Positions 26,103-38,545 of a DNA stretch of 64,000 bases are shown here, in pieces. The position numbers were made by a program, and so were the translations under genes. This DNA is from Hypericibacter terrae (GTDB lineage: Bacteria; Pseudomonadota; Alphaproteobacteria; Dongiales; Dongiaceae): NCBI RefSeq assembly GCF_008728855.1, contig NZ_CP042906.1, positions 2,852,001 to 2,916,000 of the forward strand, written 5' to 3'. Each line of letters starts with the position of its first letter. Within the stretch, counting starts at the first letter, position 1. The notes beneath the pieces were generated by a model. The model did no database searches. It was not told the DNA's origin and worked only from the letters and a program-made list of their open reading frames with translations.

Positions 26103-28937
26103 CTATTCCTCGACCGCCGGACCGGTTTCCCCGGCCTCGGCATCCCCCGTCCCGTCGCTTCCCGACGCCGGCTCGTCCGCCCCATTGGCACCGGCAACCT
26201 CGGCGCCGCCCTCCGGCGTCTCGCCCAGCTCCCCCAGCCGCGTGACCGAGACGACCCGCTCGCCCTCGACCACCTTGAACACGATCACACCCTGGGTGTT
26301 GCGCCCAGCGATGCGGATATCCGCCACCGGGCACCGGATCAGCTGGCCGCGGTCGGTCACCAGCATGATCTGGTCGCCATGGCCCACCGGGAAGGTGGCC
26401 GCCACCGGCCCGTTGCGGTCGTTGGTGGCGATATTGACGATGCCCTTACCGCCCCGGCCGGTGATCCGGTACTCGTAGGCCGAGCTGCGCTTGCCATAGC
26501 CCTTCTCGGTGATGGTGAGGATGAACTCCTCGGCCGCTTCCATCTCCTGCAAGCGCTCGGACGAAAGCTCGATCGCCTCGGTCGCCCCCGGTGCCGCGTC
26601 CGCGTCTTCGGGCAGCGCCGGCTCCGGAGCGCCCGTGTCGGGCTCCTCGCCCGGCTGGCGTCGGCGCGCATTGGACCAGCGCAGGTAGGCGTCGCGTTCG
26701 GCGGTGTCGGCCTCGACATGCCCCAGGATCGACATCGAGACGACGCGGTCGCCCTCGCCCAGCGAGATGCCGCGCACGCCTGTCGAGGTCCGGCTGGAAA
26801 AGACGCGCACATCGGCGACGGCGAAGCGGATCGAGCGTCCGCCGCGCGCCGCCAGCAGCACATCGTCCGTCTCGGCGCAGGTCTGAACGCCGATCAGCTG
26901 CTCGCCCTTCTCCTCGAGCTTCATGGCGATCTTGCCGTTGGCCATGACGCTGGTGAAATCGGACAGGCGGTTGCGCCGGATATTCCCGCTGGAGGTGGCG
27001 AACATGACGAACATGTCGCTCCAGCGCGTCTCGTCCTCGGGCAGCGGCATGACCGTCGAGATGGTCTCGCCTTCCTCGAGCGGCAGCAGATTGACCAGGG
27101 CCCGGCCGCGCGCCTGGGGCGTGCCCAGCGGCAGCTTATAGACCTTGGTCTTGTAGACCATGCCGCGCGTCGAGAAGAGCAGCATCGGCGTGTGGGTGTC
27201 GGCGACGAAGAGCTGGGTGACGAAATCCTCGTCGCGCGTCGCCATGGCCGCGCGCCCCTTGCCGCCGCGCCTTTGCGCGCGGAAGGCCGAGAGCGGCACC
27301 CGCTTGATGTAGCCGCCATGGGTGACGGTGACGACCATGTCCTCGCGCTGGATCAGGTCCTCGACATCCTGCTCGAACTCGAGCTCCTCCAGCGTGGTGC
27401 GCCGGGGCGTGGCGAACTGCTCTTTGATCTCCAGGAGCTCGGTGCGCAGGATGGTCAAGCGCCGGGCCCGCGATTCCAGGATGTCGAGCAGGTCGACGAT
27501 GGCGGTGGCGATCTGCTGGATCTCCTCGGCGATCTTGTCGCGCTCGAGGCCGGTCAGGCGCTGCAGCCGCAATTCGAGGATAGCCTTGGCCTGCTCTTCC
27601 GAGAGGCGGTAGGTCCCGTCCTCGGCCACGACCCGCCCCGGCTCGTCGATCAGCTTGATCAGCGGCGCCACGTCATGGGCGGGCCAGGCGCGGGCCATCA
27701 GGCCCTCGCGCGCGGCGTTCGGGTCGGGCGCCTTGCGGATCAGGTCGATGACCGCGTCGATATTGGCGACCGCGATCGCGAGCCCGACCAGGATATGGGC
27801 GCGCTCGCGGGTCTTGCGCAGATCGAACACCGCCCGCTTGGTGATCACTTCCTCGCGGAAGGTCACGAACGCGGCGATGATCTGCTTCAGATTCATCAAC
27901 TCGGGACGGCCGCCATTGATGGCCAGCATGTTCACGCCGAAGCTGGTCTGCAGCGGGGTGTGGCGATAGAGCTGGTTCAGCACCACCTCCGCCATGGCGT
28001 CGCGCTTGAGCTCGATCACCACGCGCACGCCGTCGCGATCGCTCTCGTCGCGCAGATCCGAGATGCCCTCGATGATCTTCTCGCGGACGCATTCGGCGAT
28101 GCGCTCGAGCAGGCGCGATTTGTTGACCTGATAGGGGATCTCGTTGACCACGATCGCTTCGCGGTCCTTGCGGATCTCCTCGATATGGCTGCGCGCGCGG
28201 ATCGGGATCGAGCCGCGACCCAGATGGAAGGCCTCGCGAATGCCGGACTTGCCGAGGATGACGCCGCCGGTCGGGAAATCCGGGCCCGGAATGAGCTGGA
28301 TCAGGTCCTCGATCGCGATCGCCGGATTGTCGATATAGGCGATACAGCCATCCACCACCTCGCCCAGATTATGCGGCGGGATGTTGGTGGCCATGCCGAC
28401 GGCGATGCCGCCGGCGCCATTGATCAGAAGGTTGGGAAACCGGGCCGGAAGGACCGAGGGCTCCAGCTCCGCGCCGTCATAGTTGGGCTGGAACGGGACC
28501 GTCTCCTTGTCGATGTCGTCGAGCAGGGCCGAGGCCGAGCGCGCCAGGCGCGCCTCGGTATATCGCATGGCCGCCGGCGGATCGCCGTCCATCGAGCCGA
28601 AATTGCCCTGAGAGTCGATGAGCATGAGGCGCATGGAAAAGTCCTGCGCCATGCGCACCATCGCGTCATAGATCGCCGCGTCGCCATGGGGATGATATTT
28701 ACCCATGACCTCGCCGACGATGCGCGCGGACTTGCGGAAAGGCCGGTTGTAGTCGTAACCGCCCTCCTTCATCGCATAGAGGATTCGCCGATGAACCGGC
28801 TTCAGGCCGTCGCGAACATCGGGCAGCGCGCGGCTGACGATGACGCTCATGGCGTATTCGAGATAGGAGCGTTTCATCTCCTCTTCGATCGTCACGGGCG
28901 TGATGTCGAGCGGCTCGGTACCGGGCGCTTGGGTCAA
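26103..28937 (-). CDS. gyrA: DNA gyrase subunit A
   Basis: A 944-residue type IIA topoisomerase subunit that breaks and rejoins DNA with GyrB to add negative supercoils. The active-site Tyr126 lies in [11 protein letters not shown]. The quinolone-resistance region reads [11 protein letters not shown]: the position equal to E. coli Ser83 is Ala87, while Asp87 is conserved as Asp91. The GyrA-box lies in QRRGGKG. The C-terminal beta-pinwheel contains an acidic, proline-rich insertion of about 40 residues (around [20 protein letters not shown]) and ends in an acidic tail, both regulators of supercoiling in other species. It is followed by coaD. Confidence 0.97.
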   Translation of the reverse strand: MTQAPGTEPLDITPVTIEEEMKRSYLEYAMSVIVSRALPDVRDGLKPVHRRILYAMKEGGYDYNRPFRKSARIVGEVMGKYHPHGDAAIYDAMVRMAQDFSMRLMLIDSQGNFGSMDGDPPAAMRYTEARLARSASALLDDIDKETVPFQPNYDGAELEPSVLPARFPNLLINGAGGIAVGMATNIPPHNLGEVVDGCIAYIDNPAIAIEDLIQLIPGPDFPTGGVILGKSGIREAFHLGRGSIPIRARSHIEEIRKDREAIVVNEIPYQVNKSRLLERIAECVREKIIEGISDLRDESDRDGVRVVIELKRDAMAEVVLNQLYRHTPLQTSFGVNMLAINGGRPELMNLKQIIAAFVTFREEVITKRAVFDLRKTRERAHILVGLAIAVANIDAVIDLIRKAPDPNAAREGLMARAWPAHDVAPLIKLIDEPGRVVAEDGTYRLSEEQAKAILELRLQRLTGLERDKIAEEIQQIATAIVDLLDILESRARRLTILRTELLEIKEQFATPRRTTLEELEFEQDVEDLIQREDMVVTVTHGGYIKRVPLSAFRAQRRGGKGRAAMATRDEDFVTQLFVADTHTPMLLFSTRGMVYKTKVYKLPLGTPQARGRALVNLLPLEEGETISTVMPLPEDETRWSDMFVMFATSSGNIRRNRLSDFTSVMANGKIAMKLEEKGEQLIGVQTCAETDDVLLAARGGRSIRFAVADVRVFSSRTSTGVRGISLGEGDRVVSMSILGHVEADTAERDAYLRWSNARRRQPGEEPDTGAPEPALPEDADAAPGATEAIELSSERLQEMEAAEEFILTITEKGYGKRSSAYEYRITGRGGKGIVNIATNDRNGPVAATFPVGHGDQIMLVTDRGQLIRCPVADIRIAGRNTQGVIVFKVVEGERVVSVTRLGELGETPEGGAEVAGANGADEPASGSDGTGDAEAGETGPAVEE

Positions 28938-29047
28938 CGGATTTTTGCCTGAAAAATCAATGTGTTAGTGAACGGGTCTGGGGCCCGAGTCCGGGCCTCA
29001 TTTTGTAGCAGATTTTGCAGTTGCGAACAATGCCGGGAACCGCATGA

Positions 29048-29070
29048 AAAGGCCCGCGAAACGGGCCTTT
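29048..29070 (-). terminator. Terminator-like hairpin between the third PotD-like gene and gyrA
   Basis: AAAGGCCCG (29048-29056) pairs with CGGGCCTTT (29062-29070) around a five-base loop. On the minus strand the stem ends in a T-run, so it can stop transcription of the solute-binding protein gene before gyrA. A related GC-rich arm (GCCGTTTCGCGGGC) follows to the right and could form an alternative pairing. Confidence 0.65.
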
Positions 29071-29200
29071 CCGGCGCCGTTTCGCGGGCTTGTCGTCTAG
29101 TCTCCTGGACCCCGACAGAGGGCGTCTCGGAGCGGCATGGACCCCGGCTCGCGCTACGCTTGGCCGGAGTGACCTCGAAAACGCTCTCGCGTTTTTGAGG

Positions 29201-30325
29201 TCAGTTCACGCCGGCTTTGATGTCGTTGACGAGGGCGATGTATTTCGACCGGTAGGGCTCGTCCGCTTCGTCGGAGACGTCAGCCTTGGCGAACTTCTCC
29301 TCGGGATTGTCGAAGCCCAGGGCTTCGAGCACCTTCGGATCCGTCATCTCGTAGGCCTTGCGGTTCGAATGGCCGTAGCCCGTGCTGATCTGGAACACGC
29401 CCGATTCCGGCGAGATCATGGAATCGATGAAGTCATAGGCGACCTGCTCGTCGGCGGTCGACCCGGTCATGCGCACGAGGCCGCAGACCCAGGTCAGGAT
29501 GCCTTCCTTCGGCACCATATACTCGACCGGCAGGCCCTGATCCTTCAGCACCTTGACCGAGCCGTTCCAGGCATAGGCCGCGACCAGCTCGCCCGAGGCC
29601 AGCGCCTGCTCGATCTGGGTCACGTCGTCCCAGTAGAAGCGCAGCACCTCGCGCTGCTTCTTCAGCAGCGGCTTCACCTTCTCGAGCTCCTCGTCGGAGA
29701 GCGAATTGAAGTTCTTCATGCCGAGCACGCGCGCCGCGATCTCGATCAGCGTGGTATCGGTGTTGTACATGGCCAGCCGGCCCTTGTACTTCTCGTTGAA
29801 GAGCAGACTCCAGGACGGATCCTTCACGTCCTCGGGATCGACCAGGTCGGTGCGATAGAGGATCGAGGAATTGCCGCAGTCGAACGGCACGAACCAGGTC
29901 TTCCCGTCCACCTGGGTCTGCGGGATCTCCTTGAACTTCGGCCAGATGTCCGGGTAGTTCGAGAGCCGGCCGGTGTCGATCGGCTGCAGCACCTTCGCCT
30001 CGCGCCAACGCTTCACGTTGTAGCTGCAGGGATGGGCGATATCGACCTGGTAGCCGCTGACGATCTTCTGCAGCGCCTCCTCTTCGCTCGCGAAGAGCGG
30101 GAAATCGGGGCTGCCGCCGTATTTCTTGATGTAGGACTGGTGCAGGTCGGGCACGTCATAGCCGGCCCATTCATAGACCACCAGCTTGGGCGGGGCCGCC
30201 TTGGCCGCCGCCGGCATCAGGGTCATCGCCGCCACGCCGAGGCCCATCTTGGCCAGACCCGACTGGATCTCGCGCCGGCTCAATTCACGCTTCAGCAAAC
30301 GTTCCGCAAACTTCTTTCCGTCCAT
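29201..30325 (-). CDS. PotD-like extracellular solute-binding protein 3
   Basis: A 374-residue periplasmic binding protein of the spermidine/putrescine family, the third paralogue in this window. The N-terminus carries LSRREIQSGLAKMGLGVAAM, a Tat-like signal with twin arginine, and cleavage is likely after AKA. Landmarks are YEWAGYDVPDLHQSYIKKYG at the mature start, VPFDCGNSSILYRTDLV, and AYAWNGSVKVL. ATG 30325 follows GGGAGG at about 11 bases. No permease or ATPase genes are adjacent. It lies between ssb and gyrA. Confidence 0.85.
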   Translation of the reverse strand: MDGKKFAERLLKRELSRREIQSGLAKMGLGVAAMTLMPAAAKAAPPKLVVYEWAGYDVPDLHQSYIKKYGGSPDFPLFASEEEALQKIVSGYQVDIAHPCSYNVKRWREAKVLQPIDTGRLSNYPDIWPKFKEIPQTQVDGKTWFVPFDCGNSSILYRTDLVDPEDVKDPSWSLLFNEKYKGRLAMYNTDTTLIEIAARVLGMKNFNSLSDEELEKVKPLLKKQREVLRFYWDDVTQIEQALASGELVAAYAWNGSVKVLKDQGLPVEYMVPKEGILTWVCGLVRMTGSTADEQVAYDFIDSMISPESGVFQISTGYGHSNRKAYEMTDPKVLEALGFDNPEEKFAKADVSDEADEPYRSKYIALVNDIKAGVN

Positions 30326-30415
30326 GGTCTTCAGTCGCCTCCCTTGTTTCCCCTGTTCAGTCTTTGCGGCTCTTCATGACCGCCTCCCGCCACCCGGCGG
30401 GATGATTCCGTCCCC

Positions 30416-30913
30416 TTAAAACGGAATATCGTCGTCCAGATCGCCGCCGCCGGCCGGTGCCCGGCTGCCCGAGGAACGGCCACCCCCGCCCCCGCCGCCG
30501 CTATAGCCGCCGCTGCTGCCCATTTCGTCGCCGTCGGACGGCGAATCCCCGCCGCCGCCAGCCCGGCCGTCGAGCATCGTCAACTCGCCGCGGAAGCGCT
30601 GCAGCACGACCTCGGTCGTGTATTTCTCCTGGCCGCTCTGATCGGTCCATTTCCGGGTCTGGAGCGCGCCCTCGACATAGATCTTGGAGCCTTTGCGCAG
30701 GTATTTCTCGGCGATCTCGACCAGCTTCTCGTTGAAGATGGCGACGCGATGCCACTCGGTGCGCTCCTTGCGCTCCCCCGAAGCCTTGTCGCGCCAGCTC
30801 TCCGAGGTTGCGACCGAGAGGTTCGCCACGCGTGTACCGTCCTGGGTGGAGCGAATTTCCGGATCCCGGCCAAGATTGCCGACCAGGATTACTTTGTTGA
30901 CCGATCCCGCCAT
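30416..30913 (-). CDS. ssb: Single-stranded DNA-binding protein
   Basis: A 165-residue SSB. The OB-fold (about residues 1-110) starts with [21 protein letters not shown] and contains the [13 protein letters not shown] strand. A glycine-rich linker ([11 protein letters not shown]) follows, and the acidic C-terminal tip DDDIPF is the docking site for DNA repair and replication partners. It is divergent from uvrA, the arrangement found in many proteobacteria. Confidence 0.97.
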   Translation of the reverse strand: MAGSVNKVILVGNLGRDPEIRSTQDGTRVANLSVATSESWRDKASGERKERTEWHRVAIFNEKLVEIAEKYLRKGSKIYVEGALQTRKWTDQSGQEKYTTEVVLQRFRGELTMLDGRAGGGGDSPSDGDEMGSSGGYSGGGGGGGRSSGSRAPAGGGDLDDDIPF

Positions 30914-31219
30914 CCGAATGCGTCCTTTTTTCCTTGTTTGCCAGTGGGCCGCCGGCTTGGCCGGGCCTGGCCCCGCTCCAAACGACGACTCTACGGCATG
31001 GCGGCGCGGCCCGTCATCCCCCCGTTTCCAGGCCCTGTGGATGGCTCACCAAAGGGCCGAAACCGGACAGGGACCGGGTCGCTACGGGCTTGCCCCCGCG
31101 GTGGCGAGGGCCATTGCCGCAGGGCGGGAATGCGAATCGATCAGGGGTCGATTTACCGCCGTCCTGCGCTATATATGATCCGGCTTCTTTCCCCACATAA
31201 CCGATTCCCGCACCCGACG
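30914..31219. other. Divergent ssb-uvrA intergenic region
   Basis: 306 bases that should contain both promoters. I looked for an alphaproteobacterial LexA box (GTTC-N7-GTTC or GAAC-N7-GAAC) and saw none. A TATATATGATCC stretch near 31170-31183 may belong to the uvrA promoter. No coding region is convincing here. Confidence 0.5.
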
Positions 31220-34132
<2,913 letters not shown>

Positions 34133-34144
34133 TCCTTTCCCGCC

Positions 34145-35917
34145 TCACTCGGGAAATCCCGCCAGCCGCAGCCCCTGCTGCAGCCGATCGAGATCGGCGG
34201 GATTCGCGAACCTATAGCTGGCCGAGGCCTTGGCGATGGTGATGCCCGGCAGATGGGCGCGGCAGTCGCGCGCCATCTCGCGAGCCATCTCGACATCGCC
34301 CAGCAGAGCATGAGAGGCGGCCGCCACGATATAGCCCTCGAAATAGCCGGGCTTCTGGCGGATCGCGCGCTGCGCATTGTCGATCGCGACGCTGTAGCGG
34401 CCCGCCGCGAAATGGCCCGCGGCGATATCGCTGTAACGGAAGAAATTGTTCGGATCGCGCGGGCTCGACCGGATCGCCATCTCGGCATAGCCGATGCCTT
34501 CGTCCGGATGGCCCGAATAGATCAGCCCCGACCCCAGCAGACCCAGTGCCAACGAGCAATTGGGATTGATGTCGAGCGCGCGCCGGAAGGCCGCGATGGC
34601 CTCCTCATGCTGGCCCAGATTGAGGGAAGCGATCCCGAAGGCCGAATGCGCGTCCTCGTCATTGTCGTCGAGCGTGATCGCGTGGCGCGCCAGCTCCTGT
34701 GCCCGCATCGCCGCGGCCTGCAGATCATCACCACCCTCCATGAGGGCCTGATGCAGGATCGCGCTGGAGAGGATCCAATAGGGCACCGCGCTGTCCGGAT
34801 CGCCCTTGAGCGCCTGCCGCGCCAGGGTCTCGGCCTCGGCGAAGGATTCCGGGGTCGCTTCGTAAAGCCGCCGCCAGGCCCGCTTCAGCAGGTCCCAGAG
34901 ACCCAGATCGGCAATGGCGCGGCGCTCCGCCAACTGGCCTTCCTTGAGCACCACCTGTGTCTTGATGGAGGCGACGACGTTGCGCGTGATCTCGTCCTGC
35001 AGGTCGAAGAAATCGGTGAGCGGACGGTCATAGCGTTCGCTCCAGATATGCGCCCGCGTCTCCACCTCGATCAGCTGGCAGGAGATCCGGACCCGATTGC
35101 CCGCCTGCCGCACGCTGCCCTCGAGCAGATAGCGGATTCCCAGCTCGCGACCGATCTTCTGCACATCCGGCAGCTTGTCCCGGTAGGTCAGCATCGAGCT
35201 GTGAGCGATGACGAAGAGCTGGCTGACCCGGGAGAGCCCGGTGATGATGTCCTCGGTCAGGCCATCGGCAAAATGATCCTGGTCGGGCTCGCCGCTGAGA
35301 TTGACGAACGGCAGCACCGCCACGGAGGGGTTGTCGGGAAGCGCGTAGCCCTCCTCTTCCTCACCGGGAACGGGCCGGGCCCCGCGGGCGATCTCGACCC
35401 GGAAGACCGGCACCCGATGCGCGACATCCCGAAGCTGGCGCAGGCCGAGATCCGCAAACTCGTAGGTCAGGCGGCCGCGGGCCTGCTCATGGACGGCACC
35501 GGAGATCAGCAAGGTGCCCGGCTCCGCCAGCCGCTCGAGACGCGCCGCCACCGCCAGGCATTCGCCGAAGAGGTCGTCGCCCTCGGCCATGACCTCGCCG
35601 AGATCGATGCCCATGCGATAATCCATGCGGCGATCCCGCGGCAGGTCGGCGTTGCGCGCCGCCGCGCCGCTCTGGATTGCGATCGCGCAGCGCACCGACA
35701 CGACAGCGCTGGCGAACTCGATCAGCAGCCCGTCACCCATGGTCCGGACCAGCCGTCCCTGATGCAGCGCGATCGCCGGTTCGATCACATGCTTGTGAAG
35801 TGCCTGCAGCCGGCGATGCGTTCCTTCCTCGTCGGCGCGGATCAGCCGCGCGTAGCCAGCAATGTCGGCTGCGAGGATGGCGGCCAGCCGCCTGCGCTTC
35901 CTTTCCGAGAATGTCAT
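34145..35917 (-). CDS. Adenylate/guanylate cyclase domain protein with TolB-like and TPR regions
   Basis: A 590-residue class III nucleotidyl cyclase-type protein without membrane segments. The N-terminal catalytic domain (about residues 5-175) has both metal-binding aspartates in LAADIAGYARL and MGDGLLIEF. Then comes a domain with PSVAVLPFVNLSGEPDQDHFADG, a FlgO/TolB-N-like module seen in many rhizobial cyclases, and a C-terminal set of TPR repeats (for example LNLGQHEEAIAAFRRALDINP). It probably makes cAMP, controlled by the TPR part; the adenine/guanine specificity was not resolved. ATG 35917 is chosen because this family begins a few residues before RRLAAILAADI; a GTG at 35953 is possible. 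Confidence 0.83.
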   Translation of the reverse strand: MTFSERKRRRLAAILAADIAGYARLIRADEEGTHRRLQALHKHVIEPAIALHQGRLVRTMGDGLLIEFASAVVSVRCAIAIQSGAAARNADLPRDRRMDYRMGIDLGEVMAEGDDLFGECLAVAARLERLAEPGTLLISGAVHEQARGRLTYEFADLGLRQLRDVAHRVPVFRVEIARGARPVPGEEEEGYALPDNPSVAVLPFVNLSGEPDQDHFADGLTEDIITGLSRVSQLFVIAHSSMLTYRDKLPDVQKIGRELGIRYLLEGSVRQAGNRVRISCQLIEVETRAHIWSERYDRPLTDFFDLQDEITRNVVASIKTQVVLKEGQLAERRAIADLGLWDLLKRAWRRLYEATPESFAEAETLARQALKGDPDSAVPYWILSSAILHQALMEGGDDLQAAAMRAQELARHAITLDDNDEDAHSAFGIASLNLGQHEEAIAAFRRALDINPNCSLALGLLGSGLIYSGHPDEGIGYAEMAIRSSPRDPNNFFRYSDIAAGHFAAGRYSVAIDNAQRAIRQKPGYFEGYIVAAASHALLGDVEMAREMARDCRAHLPGITIAKASASYRFANPADLDRLQQGLRLAGFPE

Positions 35918-36042
35918 CCCAGTCTGACCCAATTCCCATCGGGGGGCGCACACCGTAGCCCGGCGCGCGCGTCAGGAAAACAGGCAGTGGATGTCATGGC
36001 AGCCCTGCGGCAGCGGCGGGGCTGAAGGGCGGGAGCGGTTTC

Positions 36043-37272
36043 CTATTCCGCTGCCGGCAATGCCGATTGCGGGTCGGCGGACCGGCCCTCGACCCGCTGC
36101 GGCGGAAAACAGAGCCCCACCCGGGTGCCCTGCCCCAGGGCACTCTGCATCTCGAGCCGGCCGCCATGGAGCTCGATCAGCGACTTCACCAGCGGCAGGC
36201 CGAGACCGGTACCCTGATAGCGACGGTCGAAATTCACCGAGACCTGGCCGAACGGCGTCAACGCGATCTTCTGATGCTCGTCCGACATGCCGATCCCGGT
36301 GTCGGTGACCTCGACGCGAAGCTCGCCATCGGTGGCGACGCTCGACCGCACCTCGATGCAACCGCCGGCCTCAGTGAACTTGATCGCGTTGGAGAGCAGG
36401 TTGAGCAGCATCTGCCGGAAGGACCGCTCATCGGCCTTCAGGCGAAGATCATTGTCGGCCTCGCGGTGGGCGACGATCGACACGCCGTTGCGCGACGCCG
36501 TCTCGCCCAGGATCCGGACCGCGCTGTCGATGGTATCGCCGACGCGCAGACGGTTCTCGCGCAGCTCGTAGCGCCCGGCTTCGATCTTCGCCATGTCGAG
36601 CAGATCGTTGACCATGCCCAGGAGATGGTTACCGCTGGTCAGGATGTCTTCGGCATAGCTCTTGTAGCGCTCCGGCAACGGGCCCATCACCTCGTCCTGC
36701 ATGCATTCGGCGAAGCCGATGATCGCATTGAGCGGCGTGCGCAGTTCGTGGCTCATATTGGCGAGGAAACCGGATTTGGTGCGATTGGCGGAATCGGCCG
36801 CCTCGTAGGCCTGCTCCAGTTCCAGCGAGCGCTGCTCGCTGCGCACCAGAGAGGCCTGCAGCAAGGAGAGCGCCGTGCCGAGCGCCAGATAGCGGCCTTC
36901 GCCCGTGATGATGAAGCCCCGCAGCAGCGCGCTGGGACGGTCGGAGGCGATCAGATGGCCGAGCGCCTCGACCGCAATGCCGCGCTCCACCACCAGCGGC
37001 TCCGGATCCATGAGGGTCGCGATCGGTTTCTTCTCATAGAGCGCGCGGCCATAGGCATGGGCCAGGCGATGCTCGAACTCGGCGCGATAGACCAGCCCGA
37101 CGGGCCGCTCCTCCTCGACCACCGGAACGGCGATCAGGTCCACGTCGGCAGAGAATCGGTCATAGACATCCGCGCATCGAGTCGACGGCGCGACCGGCTG
37201 CACTCTCAAGGCGAACCGATCGATGCTGGCCACCGTCCGCTCCCCGACGTCCCTGCTGTCCGTCAGACCCAT
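36043..37272 (-). CDS. Histidine kinase with N-terminal CBS-like module
   Basis: A 409-residue soluble kinase. The N-terminal 150 residues (PVAPSTRCADVYDRFSADVD, later VGLVYRAEFE and DPEPLVVE) look like a pair of CBS-type repeats, which often bind adenine nucleotides, with a short helical linker (RSEQRSLELEQAYEAADSAN). The HisKA domain follows with FLANMSHELRTPLNAIIG, and the HATPase domain has DTGIGM and GTGLGLP. There is no receiver domain and no neighbouring regulator gene. The ligand is unknown; the CBS assignment is moderate. Confidence 0.8.
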   Translation of the reverse strand: MGLTDSRDVGERTVASIDRFALRVQPVAPSTRCADVYDRFSADVDLIAVPVVEEERPVGLVYRAEFEHRLAHAYGRALYEKKPIATLMDPEPLVVERGIAVEALGHLIASDRPSALLRGFIITGEGRYLALGTALSLLQASLVRSEQRSLELEQAYEAADSANRTKSGFLANMSHELRTPLNAIIGFAECMQDEVMGPLPERYKSYAEDILTSGNHLLGMVNDLLDMAKIEAGRYELRENRLRVGDTIDSAVRILGETASRNGVSIVAHREADNDLRLKADERSFRQMLLNLLSNAIKFTEAGGCIEVRSSVATDGELRVEVTDTGIGMSDEHQKIALTPFGQVSVNFDRRYQGTGLGLPLVKSLIELHGGRLEMQSALGQGTRVGLCFPPQRVEGRSADPQSALPAAE

Positions 37273-37726
37273 GTGAAACCCGCGCTGAATGCCGATCTTT
37301 TTCGCCGCCCGCCCAAGGGCATAGGGGCGTTGTTGGCCGGAACTGTGCCTCGAAGCCAGTTTAAGGACAGATGAAAAGCCCCTGATTTCACAAAAGCTTC
37401 ACGCGAAACCGGACCCGACCCCGATCAAAGGTTGAAGGACGCGGCCTGGCGATAGGCCAAAGGGACTAGAGGGCCGCGCCCGCCGTGCCAGGGAGCGTCA
37501 GCCCCTGGGTGACAGTTCCTTCATGCCCTTCCCCTCGGGAGCAGCCCGGTCGTCCCTGGACTGCCGCGGCGCATAAGCATTGAAGGCGTCTAGGATTTCT
37601 TTCAATGTCATGAGCGTCGGACAGCTTTTCCCGTGGCGACCATCCGTCATGGGATCTCTCAACGAGGGGGTCACAACGCAGCCTTGGCCGATCCATGCAA
37701 GCTCCTCCCGGCCCCGAGGGGATGAC
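37273..37726. other. Intergenic region between divergent kinase and methyltransferase genes
   Basis: 454 bases with no convincing gene. A weak 37-codon frame (37498-37611, minus) was considered and rejected. The promoters of the kinase (leftwards) and methyltransferase (rightwards) are expected here. Confidence 0.5.
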
Positions 37727-38545
37727 ATGAACGACGAGCAGAGCGGTTACAGCGGCCTGAACCGCTTCGACGAGGTCGACGCGACCGGCGAAGCCGAGAA
37801 ATTCATCGCGTTCCTCGACCGCGTCGAGGCCCTGCCCGACGTCGTCGCGCGCCGCCAGCGCTCCTATGCCCAGTTGGAGTTGCAACCCGGCACGTTCGTC
37901 GCGGAAATCGGCTGCGGCACGGGCACGGCGGCTCGGGAAATGTCGGTCCTGGTTCATCCGGGCGGCCATGTCTATGGCTTCGATATCAGCGGGCAGTTCG
38001 TCACGCTCGCCCGCGCCCGGGCTTTCGCCGCCAGCGCGAAAGTGGAGTTCCAGGTTTCCGATGCCACCACTCTCCCGCTGGCCGACGGCTGTATCGACGT
38101 CTATCGCGCCGAGCGCGTCTATATGCATCTGAAGCGCCCCGAGACCGCCCTGTCGGAAGCCTTCCGGGTCCTGCGCCCCGGCGGGCGCCTGCTGATCATG
38201 GACCAGGACTGGGACAGTCTGCTGTTCGACGGCGATCTCTATGCGACCAGGCTGGTCACGCGGGCCTTCGCCGATTCCATGATGAACGGCATGATCGCGC
38301 GCCGGATGCGCGGGCTCATGCTCGAGACCGGCTTCAAGGACGTTGCCGTCGTCGCGGAAGCGATGGCGACCTCGGACGGCCGGGCCTATGGCTGGGTGGC
38401 CGATACGGTGGGAAAGGCCGCCATGGGCTCGACGCTGGACCCCAGCATCGTCGAGGCCTGGCAGCAGGACCAGCGGCAGCGGATCGCCGATGACCGCTAC
38501 TTCGTGTCCTTCACGCACCTGATCACAACCGCCCGGCGACCCTGA
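37727..38545 (+). CDS. Class I SAM-dependent methyltransferase
   Basis: A 272-residue Rossmann-fold methyltransferase. The SAM-binding motif I is VAEIGCGTGTAAREM, motif II includes VYGFDISGQF, and motif post II contains FQVSDATTLPLADGCIDV. The rest (RVLRPGGRLLIMDQDW) matches UbiE/Methyltransf_11 enzymes. ATG 37727 follows GAGGGGATGAC; a longer frame upstream lacks a site. Its 3' end overlaps the convergent coxF gene by 23 bases. The substrate is unknown. Confidence 0.85.
   Translation: MNDEQSGYSGLNRFDEVDATGEAEKFIAFLDRVEALPDVVARRQRSYAQLELQPGTFVAEIGCGTGTAAREMSVLVHPGGHVYGFDISGQFVTLARARAFAASAKVEFQVSDATTLPLADGCIDVYRAERVYMHLKRPETALSEAFRVLRPGGRLLIMDQDWDSLLFDGDLYATRLVTRAFADSMMNGMIARRMRGLMLETGFKDVAVVAEAMATSDGRAYGWVADTVGKAAMGSTLDPSIVEAWQQDQRQRIADDRYFVSFTHLITTARRP

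Noticed and set aside
25434-28952. A very long open frame on the plus strand opposite gyrA and coaD
   Set aside because: It is antisense to gyrA and coaD; the predicted protein is His/Asp/Arg-rich with no family features, as expected from a high-GC shadow frame.
30914-31219. Possible LexA box between ssb and uvrA
   Set aside because: No GTTC-N7-GTTC or GAAC-N7-GAAC pair was found, though this gene pair is often SOS-controlled.
37498-37611. A 37-codon minus-strand frame (MTLKEILDAF...)
   Set aside because: The peptide looks reasonable, but there is no ribosome binding site and codon use differs from neighbouring genes.
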